Below, piece after piece: positions 15,309 through 23,888 of a stretch of 64,000 bases of DNA. The position numbers were made by a program, and so were the translations under genes. Origin of the DNA: SAR86 cluster bacterium AG-422-O05 (GTDB lineage: Bacteria > Pseudomonadota > Gammaproteobacteria > Magnimaribacterales > D2472); the NCBI GenBank assembly GCA_003213495.1, contig QCMW01000001.1, positions 496,001 through 560,000 of the forward strand, in the 5' to 3' direction. The notes under the pieces are model-generated. The model saw nothing but the letters and a program-made list of their open reading frames with translations, was not told where the DNA came from and ran no database searches. Position 1 is the stretch's first letter, and each line of letters begins with the position of its first letter.

Positions 15309-17528
15309 TTAGTCATAAAAATTACTCAGAAAATTAGGAGATGTTCCTTCACATACATATGTTGGTTTTAAACAGTTTCCCCTTTTGCCAGAAGCATTTG
15401 ATTGAAAAGGTTGTATAGAAATTTCTTTTTCAAAAAATTCACCATTATTTTCTTCGTTATAATAAGTTAATTTAAAGCACTTATAGATGCCAACCTCCAT
15501 ACCTTTGCTATTAGATGCTCGATTATACTTGATTTCTTTTTCACACTTAATTGGTTGTACTTCTAATAGCAAAACTCCTGAAGGACTAAATTTTTTATAC
15601 TTACCTTGATCGTTTTTTTCTAAAAAAACATCGCCGTTTTCGTAAAATACTTTATAAGGCGCAATTAATTCACCTTCCTCAAAGACACCTTTAATCATAA
15701 GTTGACCATTATTATGATACTTTTCATATGATCCATGAAGATATCTGAAATCAGCATCATCTCTAAAGGGGCTGAAATAGTTTTTTATATTTCCCTTTAT
15801 TTCTAAAACTCCTTCTTGAGAAAAGAAAGTAAATGATTTTTTTTCTCCATTTTCATTTATACCTTCATCCTCGATTTGACCATTTTTGTAGAAGAATTTG
15901 TATTGACCAGTTTTTTCCCTTGCATTAGAAATTTCTTGCTTTAGTCTCTTAATATCTTCTTCATATCTTTGAATTGAAAAATCATTAGCTCCAAATCCGG
16001 AACCCATGCATTCCATAGATCCTCTATTATCCCAGTCATCACATTTATTTATCTTATTATCTAATTCTCGGTCCTTTTCCATCTTTAGCATTGATTCCAC
16101 ACTCCAAAGCTGACTTTTTAGATTATCTATGACTGTTTTAGATGCAGGTATAAATGTCTCTGAGTTAAAAATTTCACCAGAGGAATAATATTTTAAATCT
16201 TCAGATTTTTTTAGTTCTCCTCCTTCATAAAAATTTTTTCTAATTAAAATATTATTACCATCATACCAATTCAAATCTTTTACCTTAACAAGGATTTCCC
16301 TACCTCTACTATAATGATCTACTATAATACCGTCATAAACTCTAAGAGAGTCATTTTTACTAGCGTATTCGAGCTCTTCACCCTCTCTGATCCCATTTCT
16401 ATAATTTGTTCGCAAAGAAATTGAGCCATCATTAAAATAGGTTTCTTTAATTTCATTAAGACCTGAATTGAGTACGCTAATTCTTTCTTCTGAATACTTA
16501 ACCCATTCAGCAGCTATTGATTTGTCGAGGAAATACCTTATAAACCTTCCTTCGTTATTTAATTCCATAAATTTTTCAAGATTTTCTAATTCTAGTTTTC
16601 TATTTGATAACGATTCTTGTCCAGTCCTAGAAGGGGAGTAGTCTTTACTTAATTCATAATAAGCAGGAGCAAAATCTTTATTCTTTTGAATAAACTCTTC
16701 CAGCAATTGTGTTCTTGTGGGAGCGTTATATAGCAGTATTTTTAAGTACTCAATTGTGATCCTATTGTCATTGCTGAAAAGTGAATTATAAACTTCTCTA
16801 GCACCAGCTCTGCCTTCCTGAACCTTTAGAAATGTCTGATACCTAAGATGAGGGTCTATATAGTCAAGCTTAAAAGTAAAATATTGGTTATACATTCTTC
16901 TTGCATTTAGATAATCGCCTCTATCTTCGTACACCCTTGCATTAGTGTAGAATTCTTCTGGTCTTTTAGGATCTGAAATTATGCCGCCTAATTTAGAAAT
17001 TTCTTGAAATGAATCATTAATCTCATCAAGTTTGTTTACGATTGCTTCGTTTGAATCTTTTATTGTTTCGGTCAGTTCTTTGGTTTGTTTAATGTTCTCT
17101 TTAGAATCTTTTGCTATAGATTCAACGAGTTGCTCTGTTCTTAATGTTGATTCTTTGATTTCAGCAATATCTTTTTCCAACATGCCTAAATCTTTTTGAA
17201 GATTTCCAAGCGCTGGAAAGTTTGCAGCCAGCACACCTTTTTCAGAATTAGACTCATCCTGTGCTGTATACAAAAATCCACTTAGAGCCATTAATGTAAT
17301 AGATGCGATAAGATATTTAGTAAACTTCTTTCTTATATCTTTCTTAACAAGATATAAAATTAAGAAAATAGCTGACAGAACTGCGCTCAAAATGAGTACG
17401 TAAAAAGTAATATTTGCCAAAGGCTGAAGAAAATCAGAAATAAAAGATGCTACAACTGAGAACCCCATTGTAAAGATGAGCTCTTTGCTCATTGCGTTAC
17501 GTATAAATTCAGTATTCCTAGCACTCAT
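15309..17528 (-). CDS. Large membrane/coiled-coil protein with TPR-like and YwqK (MORN-type) repeats
   Basis: A 739-residue protein I cannot name. From the N-terminus it has two or three membrane helices (about residues 18-36, 39-60 and 72-88), a coiled coil (about 105-180) and a TPR-like helical segment ('RVYEDRGDYLNARRMYNQYF'). It then has a second half with several 'G.I..Y..G..EG'-type strands resembling YwqK/MORN antitoxin repeats, for example 'FYKNGQIEDEGINENGEKKS' and 'YHNNGQLMIKGVFEEGEL'. The repeat half probably forms an elongated beta structure. It lies with an SDR and two other minus-strand unknowns in an accessory-looking cluster; a joint function is only a possibility. Confidence 0.7.
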   Translation of the reverse strand: MSARNTEFIRNAMSKELIFTMGFSVVASFISDFLQPLANITFYVLILSAVLSAIFLILYLVKKDIRKKFTKYLIASITLMALSGFLYTAQDESNSEKGVLAANFPALGNLQKDLGMLEKDIAEIKESTLRTEQLVESIAKDSKENIKQTKELTETIKDSNEAIVNKLDEINDSFQEISKLGGIISDPKRPEEFYTNARVYEDRGDYLNARRMYNQYFTFKLDYIDPHLRYQTFLKVQEGRAGAREVYNSLFSNDNRITIEYLKILLYNAPTRTQLLEEFIQKNKDFAPAYYELSKDYSPSRTGQESLSNRKLELENLEKFMELNNEGRFIRYFLDKSIAAEWVKYSEERISVLNSGLNEIKETYFNDGSISLRTNYRNGIREGEELEYASKNDSLRVYDGIIVDHYSRGREILVKVKDLNWYDGNNILIRKNFYEGGELKKSEDLKYYSSGEIFNSETFIPASKTVIDNLKSQLWSVESMLKMEKDRELDNKINKCDDWDNRGSMECMGSGFGANDFSIQRYEEDIKRLKQEISNAREKTGQYKFFYKNGQIEDEGINENGEKKSFTFFSQEGVLEIKGNIKNYFSPFRDDADFRYLHGSYEKYHNNGQLMIKGVFEEGELIAPYKVFYENGDVFLEKNDQGKYKKFSPSGVLLLEVQPIKCEKEIKYNRASNSKGMEVGIYKCFKLTYYNEENNGEFFEKEISIQPFQSNASGKRGNCLKPTYVCEGTSPNFLSNFYD

Positions 17529-17557
17529 AAACTAATTAAAATATGATTTAATTGAAT

Positions 17558-18538
17558 TTACAACTTTTCAATCATCATTTCAGTAACTTCCCATAGTCTT
17601 GAAGCTTCGTCAGAATTTATAGCCCAATCAGCTACTCCATGGTATCTTTGAAGAGACTCATCAACTTCAGATTTTCTTTTGGCAATATCACAGTCTTCGC
17701 AGAAAACGCCACCGAGACCATTTAAATCTGGATTTGTAGCACACCAAACAGCTGTAGATGCACCCTGGTTTGTTGATTTAAAGAAATTCTTTACTAGTTC
17801 TGATGGAGATCCATCTTCATCCAGCCAACCCAAGGCAACCATTTCTTCCTTTTCAAGATGCCTTTGAAGCGGGGTGATGATTCCTCCAGGATGAACAGCA
17901 AAACCTTCAACACCTTTATCTCTCATTCTAGTATTAAACTCTATTGCCATTAATGAGCAAGCTGTTTTAGATTGACCATAAGCCATCCATTTATCATATT
18001 GAGCACTTTGAAAGTGAATATCATCCCATAGGATGCTAGTAATAGAATGAGCTGATGAAGAAAGGCTGACAAATCTTGATCCTTTGACATCTGCCATTAT
18101 GTCCATTAATTCATTAGTAAGTAAAAAATGTCCAATATGATTAACAGCGAATTGACTCTCCCAATTGTTTTCAATTCTTGTCTCGGGGCACGCCATTATT
18201 CCAGCGTTATTTATGAGGAGATCTAATGTATTGAAGTTTTCTTTGAAAGAATTTGTAAAGCTTTTAACAGAGTTAAGATTATTCAAGTCCATTTCAATAA
18301 CATTATCTTCGGACACTACTCCACAAAGATTTTGATTTGCTATTTTAGGTCGTTTTGCAGGAATTATTACATTTGCTCCAGCAGCTACTAACGCCTTGGT
18401 TGTTTCAAGACCAATGCCTGAATAACCACCAGTGACTATTGCAACTTTTTTATTAAGGTCAATATTTTTGAGTACGTCTTTAGTCTCAGACTTATTAGTA
18501 AACCCAGAATTTATTGGCTTTTGAACAGCTGAAATCAT
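17558..18538 (-). CDS. Short-chain dehydrogenase/reductase
   Basis: A 326-residue SDR of the retinol-dehydrogenase/WWOX-like group. It has the NAD(P) motif 'TGGYSGIG' (near residue 37), 'NNAGIM' (near 110), 'SSSAHS' (near 157) and the catalytic 'YGQSK' Tyr-x-x-x-Lys pair (near 185). The C-terminal extension contains a 'CEDCD' segment. The substrate is unknown. It lies between two unknown membrane-associated genes with gaps of 29 and 18 bases, so it may be co-transcribed with them. Confidence 0.85.
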   Translation of the reverse strand: MISAVQKPINSGFTNKSETKDVLKNIDLNKKVAIVTGGYSGIGLETTKALVAAGANVIIPAKRPKIANQNLCGVVSEDNVIEMDLNNLNSVKSFTNSFKENFNTLDLLINNAGIMACPETRIENNWESQFAVNHIGHFLLTNELMDIMADVKGSRFVSLSSSAHSITSILWDDIHFQSAQYDKWMAYGQSKTACSLMAIEFNTRMRDKGVEGFAVHPGGIITPLQRHLEKEEMVALGWLDEDGSPSELVKNFFKSTNQGASTAVWCATNPDLNGLGGVFCEDCDIAKRKSEVDESLQRYHGVADWAINSDEASRLWEVTEMMIEKL

Positions 18539-18556
18539 ATGGTTATATGATTGTTA

Positions 18557-19429
18557 TTAAGTATTTTTTTTAGATTCGAGACAGGCTGTTTCTGTATCAA
18601 ATGTCACCTTCATGCCTGCATCTGTAAAGTAACCAGTCCAAAAATCTCTCATTCCGTTATTGAGATTTTTGTTGTACTTACATTGCAGGTAATACACTAA
18701 AACTTCTGGTTTATTGTTACTGTTAAATGCAGGCATTAAAGCTTTTATTTTAGGCGTGTCTTTTATACTGTCCCAAGTAATGCATTTTCCTTTTTTACAA
18801 GAAGTAAATATTGATAAATTTTCAGAATTTTGAATTAAATCAGAAAAGATAATTAGTTTCCTGTTGTTATATCCACTTCCATCAGTGAAATTAAGGCCAT
18901 CTACCCTAGAAATTTCTTTAATGAGTTCCATTATCATTGAAAATTCTCCAGACAGCTCTCCTAATTCATCAAAATGGGTTCTAGCTTTTGCCAAATCCTG
19001 GTTAAAAAAATTGTAAGCTTGTTGCATTTTTTCTTTAGGGTTCCAAAAAGATGGTTGGTCGAGTTTATATTGACTAGATTTCTCACCACTTCTTGGTCTA
19101 CATTTAGAAAAAACTGGTTTCGTTTGGGTAGCTGTAATATTTCTTCCTGTGAGGTCTAAGATACTTATTCTGTCGTACGGCGGTAGTTTTGCAATTGAAG
19201 AATTATTTAGGATTTGATTTTGTAATAATTCATACTGATTTTCATTAAATTTTTCAGTTGTATCAACTATTATTAAGGTGTGGTCATAATTAACTTCTGC
19301 ACACCAATCATGTTTATTGCCAAATTTGTCTTCATCTGCCTGATCGCTTGAAGGTCTTTCAGCATACAATTCAATGCAAAATGAAAACAATAGCGTAACC
19401 AGAAATATATTTTTAATCGTCGCCATCAT
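18557..19429 (-). CDS. Secreted von Willebrand factor A-like protein
   Basis: A 290-residue protein with a signal peptide (hydrophobic residues 8-20, cleavage likely after 'ELYA'). The mature part reads like a divergent vWA domain: 'HTLIIVDTTEKFN' in the position of the first strand and metal-site loop, a helix with 'LPPYDRISILDLTG', and a later strand 'KLIIFSDLIQNSENL' where vWA domains carry the conserved Asp. A 'VFSKCRPRSG' segment lies between them. The MIDAS Ser residues are not conserved, so metal binding is uncertain. It overlaps the upstream 526-aa membrane-protein gene by 17 bases and has an AAAGGAAT ribosome-binding site, indicating a co-expressed pair. Confidence 0.65.
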   Translation of the reverse strand: MMATIKNIFLVTLLFSFCIELYAERPSSDQADEDKFGNKHDWCAEVNYDHTLIIVDTTEKFNENQYELLQNQILNNSSIAKLPPYDRISILDLTGRNITATQTKPVFSKCRPRSGEKSSQYKLDQPSFWNPKEKMQQAYNFFNQDLAKARTHFDELGELSGEFSMIMELIKEISRVDGLNFTDGSGYNNRKLIIFSDLIQNSENLSIFTSCKKGKCITWDSIKDTPKIKALMPAFNSNNKPEVLVYYLQCKYNKNLNNGMRDFWTGYFTDAGMKVTFDTETACLESKKNT

Positions 19430-20993
19430 CTATTCCTTTAACAACTTCAAACAATTTATGTTTTTCGGATTCAAAAAACTCCACATACTTATTTTGCATC
19501 TCAGCATATTCTTTTTCAATCTTGTCTGCCCATTGTGTTAAATTTTGCTCAGATTCTTGATCACTCATCAGTTCAGAACTCAAAGCAGGATAATTTTGCT
19601 CGAATGTTTTTATAAAACTAGCATCTACAGCTATTTCAAAATATGCTGGTGCTGGCTCTGTTCTGAATTTAATATTTTGTCTTCTATACATATCAATGCC
19701 AGAAATTAAGGCTTGCTCTAAGCTATCTCTGAAAGTGTCATAGCGACTAGACATAGTTTGCAGCTCATCAATCATGAATTTCCATGCTTCATTGGCATGA
19801 AGTCTTTCTTCATTTCTACGTGTTAGTTTATTATGTTGACTGTGTTCAATTTGAGTGAAAAGTTGAGTATCTTCGAGCTTAATTTTTTCAACTCTTTTCT
19901 CAGCAGCATGTCTTTTTTTACCAAGTTCTCCATACCCTGGAATAGGATCTTTAAAAAAGTAAGCATCAATGAGAGATAAAAATGCAAAAAAGAAGCCAAC
20001 TAACATTAAAAAAGCTCCACCAAAAGTAATACTTCCCATATTATCAAAAGGCATCACAGCTTCTTTTATCGCAGCATCGGTTAACGCCTGAGCCGCAATT
20101 GGATCCATTTGAAGGTCGGCTAATTCTGATAATGCCCTAAATACACCCATCATTGAGTTTATGTAAACTAGTAAAAATGCATACAAGATAAAACTAATTA
20201 TATATACAATTTTTGGCTTACTTGCTCCAACTGGGTTAAAAAAATGAGTTAAAACCAAAATACCAACAGCAAAAGATAGACCAACATTTATAGAGGAAAG
20301 CATAAACGATACAACTATTGCTTCACCGCCACCTACAGCCTTAGCAAGACCAGATATATTTAAACCAACCTCAGTAAAAAATAAGGCAAAAGGCACACAT
20401 ATTTTCAAAAACTGAAAGATTTTGTCATGAACTTGAGGCTGTCTACCAGCTATTAGGTTATTTTGAATCTTAAATTGTCTTACAGCATCTCTTGCTTCAC
20501 GCCTTTGTTTGACTGCCTGACTAACTCTTAATTTGTAACTTTCTAGTTTGGCATTCCATGATGCCACCATTTTATTAAATTCTTGCTGATAGCCATTACT
20601 TTTGACATCTCTTTTGTATTCTCTGAAAGCATCTTGCACATCTTTACTTGAGTCTTTCATTTTAAATCTGCCTATTCTCATCAGCTCGTTATTGTAGTGA
20701 TTCTTCACATAGTCTTTTATATCACCTTCGGTAGCACAAAGTTTTTGCGCTGATGATGATGGAGAATTATTTGATCCTTCATTTCTACCTTTGCTACCTG
20801 GTTTTTGATTTTTTTCTAAGATTGAGAAGATAATCGGATTCCAATATCTATCTGCAAAGCCAGAAGGCATCTTAAGTGGCTTATATTGCTCCCCCACATT
20901 ATTTTTTTCAGCAAAAAAAACCGTGTAAAGCACTATGGCTATTGCCATCATAAGTATGGCAAACATTATTAAATAACTTATATTGCTTAACAT
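19413..20993 (-). CDS. Multi-pass membrane protein with long coiled coils, unknown function
   Basis: A 526-residue protein of no family I recognise. It has an N-terminal membrane helix (residues 6-27), a basic helical/coiled-coil region (about 90-185) and four further hydrophobic segments (about 195-215, 222-248, 258-282 and 322-346). These are followed by a charged coiled-coil C-terminus to the end, after 'DPIPGYGELGKKRHAAEKRV'. The shape, a membrane core between two long cytoplasmic or periplasmic coiled coils, suggests a scaffold. It is translationally linked to the secreted vWA-like gene and is the first gene of the minus-strand cluster. Confidence 0.7.
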   Translation of the reverse strand: MLSNISYLIMFAILMMAIAIVLYTVFFAEKNNVGEQYKPLKMPSGFADRYWNPIIFSILEKNQKPGSKGRNEGSNNSPSSSAQKLCATEGDIKDYVKNHYNNELMRIGRFKMKDSSKDVQDAFREYKRDVKSNGYQQEFNKMVASWNAKLESYKLRVSQAVKQRREARDAVRQFKIQNNLIAGRQPQVHDKIFQFLKICVPFALFFTEVGLNISGLAKAVGGGEAIVVSFMLSSINVGLSFAVGILVLTHFFNPVGASKPKIVYIISFILYAFLLVYINSMMGVFRALSELADLQMDPIAAQALTDAAIKEAVMPFDNMGSITFGGAFLMLVGFFFAFLSLIDAYFFKDPIPGYGELGKKRHAAEKRVEKIKLEDTQLFTQIEHSQHNKLTRRNEERLHANEAWKFMIDELQTMSSRYDTFRDSLEQALISGIDMYRRQNIKFRTEPAPAYFEIAVDASFIKTFEQNYPALSSELMSDQESEQNLTQWADKIEKEYAEMQNKYVEFFESEKHKLFEVVKGIDDGDD

Positions 20994-21145
20994 TACATAT
21001 CCCCAGTAACTTTAGAAACAACCATAAAATAAATAAAATAATATAAAAATTGTTTCTTATAATTTTCCGAACCTGAAATTATATACTTATATAAGGGGTA
21101 AGGTCTAATAATTACACATTATCTTCGGTTAGAAATATTGTGATA

Positions 21146-21166
21146 ATATACCCCCCATGGGTATAT
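21146..21166. promoter_or_regulatory. Probable CsoR-family operator overlapping promoter and start codon
   Basis: The sequence ATATACCC-CCCAT-GGGTATAT is a perfect 8-bp inverted repeat with a 5-base spacer and a C-tract/G-tract core, the form of operators bound by CsoR/RcnR/FrmR-type repressors. A CsoR-family gene is the fourth gene of the operon that begins here. An extended -10-like TGTGATAAT lies at 21139-21147, immediately upstream, so repressor binding would cover the transcription start. The start codon (21157-21159) sits inside the repeat. Confidence 0.7.
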
Positions 21167-21753
21167 ATATTAAAATATTCTTTATCTTTTTATTGGTTTC
21201 GAATACTGAAGCTAGACCTATCTCTTATTCTGGTGGTCATACTCTTATGCATTTCAATGATAATATGAAAGAGTCAATTTACTATCATTACTCACCCAGT
21301 TTCAAATATTCCATTGGTGTTGAAGAGCTAAATAATAAAATTTTTGATCGCTCTGAGACTAATCTAAGATTTACTTATCTTGTAAACAGAAAAAATACAA
21401 AAAATTCTCAAAGAAATTTTTATTTTCAGTCCGCAGTTTCTACAAAAAACAGTAATTTTATTTATGGCGTTCATGGTGACTGGGAAACTAGACGTTATTT
21501 TATTGGATTTGACTATAAAGAAATTAAAAACATAATAGATTATACGGATAAGCATATTCAGCTGGGCTTTGCCCCATATTTAGGTGCATATGGAGATTTA
21601 CATACTTGGTTAATGTTAAAAACAAAAAAAAATTCATTAAGCAAGAAACAAATTACATACCCAGTGGTGAAATTCTTTAAAGGTAACGTCCTGCTAGAAT
21701 TGGGCTACGACAAGAAAACAGATTGGGATATTCATTTAATGTACAGATTTTAG
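21157..21753 (+). CDS. Small outer-membrane beta-barrel-like protein of a metal operon
   Basis: A 198-residue protein with a signal peptide ('MGIYIKIFFIFLLVSNTEA', cleavage after Ala19) and a mature part of alternating polar and aromatic residues that ends in 'HLMYRF'. A terminal Phe after alternating residues is typical of outer-membrane beta-barrels. I do not recognise the family. It is the first gene of an operon with HMA, MerT-like, CsoR-family and PepSY genes, so it may act in metal passage or sensing at the outer membrane. No Shine-Dalgarno sequence precedes the ATG, and the predicted transcription start is about 3 bases upstream, so the mRNA may be nearly leaderless. Confidence 0.65.
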   Translation: MGIYIKIFFIFLLVSNTEARPISYSGGHTLMHFNDNMKESIYYHYSPSFKYSIGVEELNNKIFDRSETNLRFTYLVNRKNTKNSQRNFYFQSAVSTKNSNFIYGVHGDWETRRYFIGFDYKEIKNIIDYTDKHIQLGFAPYLGAYGDLHTWLMLKTKKNSLSKKQITYPVVKFFKGNVLLELGYDKKTDWDIHLMYRF

Positions 21754-21762
21754 GATAAACAT

Positions 21763-22158
21763 ATGATTAGATTATTATTTATTACTATATTTTCGATTAA
21801 TTTGATTTCTTCTGACGAAGATCATCATATGCATCAAAATTCTCATAATCATTATGTTTATGTTCAAGGAGAAAAATTAGAGGTTGATCAAGATCGTTTC
21901 AAAAGCTTTCTTGATGGGCTCAGTAACTCTCAAGTAGCTGTTGTTAATGTAAATGGCATGGTGTGTGATTTTTGTGCTCGAGGTATTGAAAAGACTTTTG
22001 TGAAAGACAAAGCTGTTAAAAGAATTGATGTTGACCTTGAAAGAGGTAAGGTATTAATTGCCTATACAAAAGAGAAAGAAATTGATTTTGATGAAATCAA
22101 AAGCAAAATCCTAGCAAATGGACAAAATGCAATTGATTTTTCAATTTTAAACATTTGA
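21763..22158 (+). CDS. Secreted heavy-metal-associated (HMA) domain protein, MerP-like
   Basis: A 131-residue protein with an N-terminal signal peptide (about residues 1-17) followed by a His-rich segment ('DEDHHMHQNSHNHY') and a C-terminal HMA domain with the metal-binding motif 'GMVCDFC' near residue 67. This is the ferredoxin-like metallochaperone fold of MerP and copper chaperones. The periplasmic location and His-rich tail suggest capture of a soft or borderline metal (copper, nickel or mercury). It precedes the MerT-like membrane protein by 10 bases. Confidence 0.82.
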   Translation: MIRLLFITIFSINLISSDEDHHMHQNSHNHYVYVQGEKLEVDQDRFKSFLDGLSNSQVAVVNVNGMVCDFCARGIEKTFVKDKAVKRIDVDLERGKVLIAYTKEKEIDFDEIKSKILANGQNAIDFSILNI

Positions 22159-22168
22159 TAATAATTAC

Positions 22169-22534
22169 ATGCAAGACAAAACTGCTAATTTTTTCTCGCT
22201 ATTTGCTTCTTCATCAACACTTATATGTTGTGCCTTACCAGCAATTTTTGTTTCAATTGGAGCTGGAGCAACCTTTGCAAGTCTAATAACATCTTTTCCT
22301 TTGCTTATAACCCTTTCAAAATATAAGCTTTATATAACTTTTTTCGCTTTAATAACGATAGCGATAGCGGGTTATTTTAATTACAAAACATATTATATGC
22401 CTTGTCCTGCAGACCCTGAATTAGGCAGAATGTGTTTACAGACAAGAAGACGTTCTAGAATTGTCTATTATATATCTGTAACTATATTTGTTTTTGCCAC
22501 TGTATTTACCTATATCATCCCACAAATAATTTGA
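22169..22534 (+). CDS. MerT-like membrane metal transporter
   Basis: A 121-residue membrane protein with three hydrophobic segments. The first contains a vicinal cysteine pair, 'STLICCALPAIFVSIGAGA', the hallmark of MerT, and a second cysteine pair lies in the loop 'YMPCPADPELGRMC'. MerT takes Hg2+ from MerP and moves it across the inner membrane. No merA reductase is present, so mercury detoxification by this operon alone is unlikely and another metal may be the substrate. It lies between the HMA protein and the CsoR-type repressor. Confidence 0.78.
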   Translation: MQDKTANFFSLFASSSTLICCALPAIFVSIGAGATFASLITSFPLLITLSKYKLYITFFALITIAIAGYFNYKTYYMPCPADPELGRMCLQTRRRSRIVYYISVTIFVFATVFTYIIPQII

Positions 22535-22536
22535 TT

Positions 22537-22797
22537 ATGAGTCATCCATGTCACAGAGATAAAATTGCAAATATTAGGCGAATAAAAGGTCAATTAGAGG
22601 GCATTGAGCGAATGATAAATGAAGAAAAATACTGCATAGATATACTTAATCAAATGAAAGCTATCAAAAATGCGTTGACTTCTGTTGAGGCTAAGATTTT
22701 AGAAACTCATCTCAAAGAGTGCGTTAAGGATTCTCTTGATACAGCACAAGATAATCAAGCCAAAATAGATGAAATTATCAATGTCTTAAAAAGATGA
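22537..22797 (+). CDS. CsoR/RcnR/FrmR-family metal-sensing transcriptional repressor
   Basis: An 86-residue all-helical repressor of the CsoR/FrmR family. It has the N-terminal 'RIKGQLEGIERMI' DNA-contact and dimer helix and the sensor residues Cys in 'EKYCIDIL', His and Cys in 'ETHLKEC', plus 'SHPCH' at the N-terminus. The Cys-His-Cys set fits copper or nickel sensors of the CsoR/InrS type. The track start at 22531 is a TTG; the ATG at 22537 fits the family. The stop overlaps the PepSY gene (ATGA). The operator at 21146-21166 is its likely target. Confidence 0.9.
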   Translation: MSHPCHRDKIANIRRIKGQLEGIERMINEEKYCIDILNQMKAIKNALTSVEAKILETHLKECVKDSLDTAQDNQAKIDEIINVLKR

Positions 22798-23453
22798 AAT
22801 TAATTGTCAGAAATATACACAAATATTTAAGTTTTTTTATCTCTGTTCAATTACTTTTATGGACAGTGTCAGGAATTTATTTTGCTTTTAACAAGATTGA
22901 GCTTGTAAGAGGGGAGCAATATCGTTTAACTAATTTTTCAGATATTAATTTAGGAGAAATAGAGTTTGATATTCCAAAAACCTCAAATCTTGAAATAAAA
23001 AAACGACTAGATAAAACAATCTTAATTTTATCTTCTGACTCAGGAAGCTTTTATCTAAACTCAGATGGAACTCCTTTAGATAAAATCTCTTCTGAAATGG
23101 GAATGCTTTTAGTACAACAAAACACAACATTAACCCCCATAGAGGCAGAAGAAATCACATCTTCAAAAAAAGGTTCAGAATATAGAGGAAGAACCTTGCC
23201 TTTGATGAAAGTAATATCCAAGAATGAAAAAGATAAACTTATAAATGTATATTTAAATGTTTACTCTGGTGAAGTCACTGCAATTCGATCAATGCAATGG
23301 AAGATTTGGGATTTAATGTGGGGATTTCATATTATGGATTGGCAGGAAAGAGATAATATAGATAATCTTTTCTTAAAAATCTTTTCAATTCTTGCGCTAG
23401 TCAGTTCAATATCAGGAATTTTGTTATTTTTTAAGATTGACTTCAAAAAGTAA
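22794..23453 (+). CDS. PepSY-domain membrane protein
   Basis: A 219-residue protein with an N-terminal membrane helix ('YLSFFISVQLLLWTVSGIYF', residues 11-30), a PepSY-like periplasmic region of about 140 residues and a C-terminal helix (about 195-215). The pattern 'HKYLSFFISVQLLLWTVSGIY' near the start is typical of PepSY-associated TM proteins, often found with iron or copper systems. It is the last gene of the CsoR-controlled operon. Its function is not known; a role in metal redox or periplasmic metal handling is a guess. Confidence 0.75.
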   Translation: MKLIVRNIHKYLSFFISVQLLLWTVSGIYFAFNKIELVRGEQYRLTNFSDINLGEIEFDIPKTSNLEIKKRLDKTILILSSDSGSFYLNSDGTPLDKISSEMGMLLVQQNTTLTPIEAEEITSSKKGSEYRGRTLPLMKVISKNEKDKLINVYLNVYSGEVTAIRSMQWKIWDLMWGFHIMDWQERDNIDNLFLKIFSILALVSSISGILLFFKIDFKK

Positions 23454-23575
23454 TTGAATTTTTTGAATATAACCCCATATAAATAAGTGTAAAGAAAGAA
23501 ATATATTCCTTATTTCAGATTCCGTTACTCACCTCAACTCACCTAATTTTGGGTGTGTTATTTATGGAGAAAAAT

Positions 23576-23878
23576 ATGCAAGTATTTAAATGTGAATTTA
23601 ATCATCCTAGTGGAAAAATTAATCATAATGTTCATTGTGATTGGGATGACCAAGGTAACTTACATTTTTGTGAACATGATCTTGGAAAGGGCGTTAAAGA
23701 ATTTTGGGGAACTGACGAATACGAATATTTCATGATGATTCCTCAAAAAGATGTAGCAAAATTTATTCTTTGTTCTTTCTGGAAAGGATTTACTTTTGAA
23801 GAAAGATTTACAGTCGCAGAACTAAGAAAATTATGTGACGAGTATAAAATTGATTATCAGACAGATAATTGGATTTAA
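23576..23878 (+). CDS. Hypothetical protein beside the tRNA-Phe island
   Basis: A 100-residue protein of unknown family. The ORF track starts at 23549, but a GGAG ribosome-binding site lies 7 bases before the ATG at 23576 ('MQVFKCEFNHPSG'), which I prefer. It is rich in aromatic and acidic residues, with Cys/His in 'FKCEFNH', 'NVHCDW' and 'FCEHDL', which could bind a metal but match no motif I know. It lies just outside the island, 10 bases from the duplicated tRNA end. Confidence 0.6.
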   Translation: MQVFKCEFNHPSGKINHNVHCDWDDQGNLHFCEHDLGKGVKEFWGTDEYEYFMMIPQKDVAKFILCSFWKGFTFEERFTVAELRKLCDEYKIDYQTDNWI

Positions 23879-23888
23879 TTTATATTAA

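Noticed and set aside
15309-20993. Known defence system assignment for the vWA-like/membrane cluster
   Set aside because: No nuclease, helicase, kinase or other effector motif is visible, so a defence label would be speculation.
23553-23735. 60-aa ORF in a second frame
   Set aside because: It overlaps the better-supported 100-aa gene that has a ribosome-binding site at 23576.
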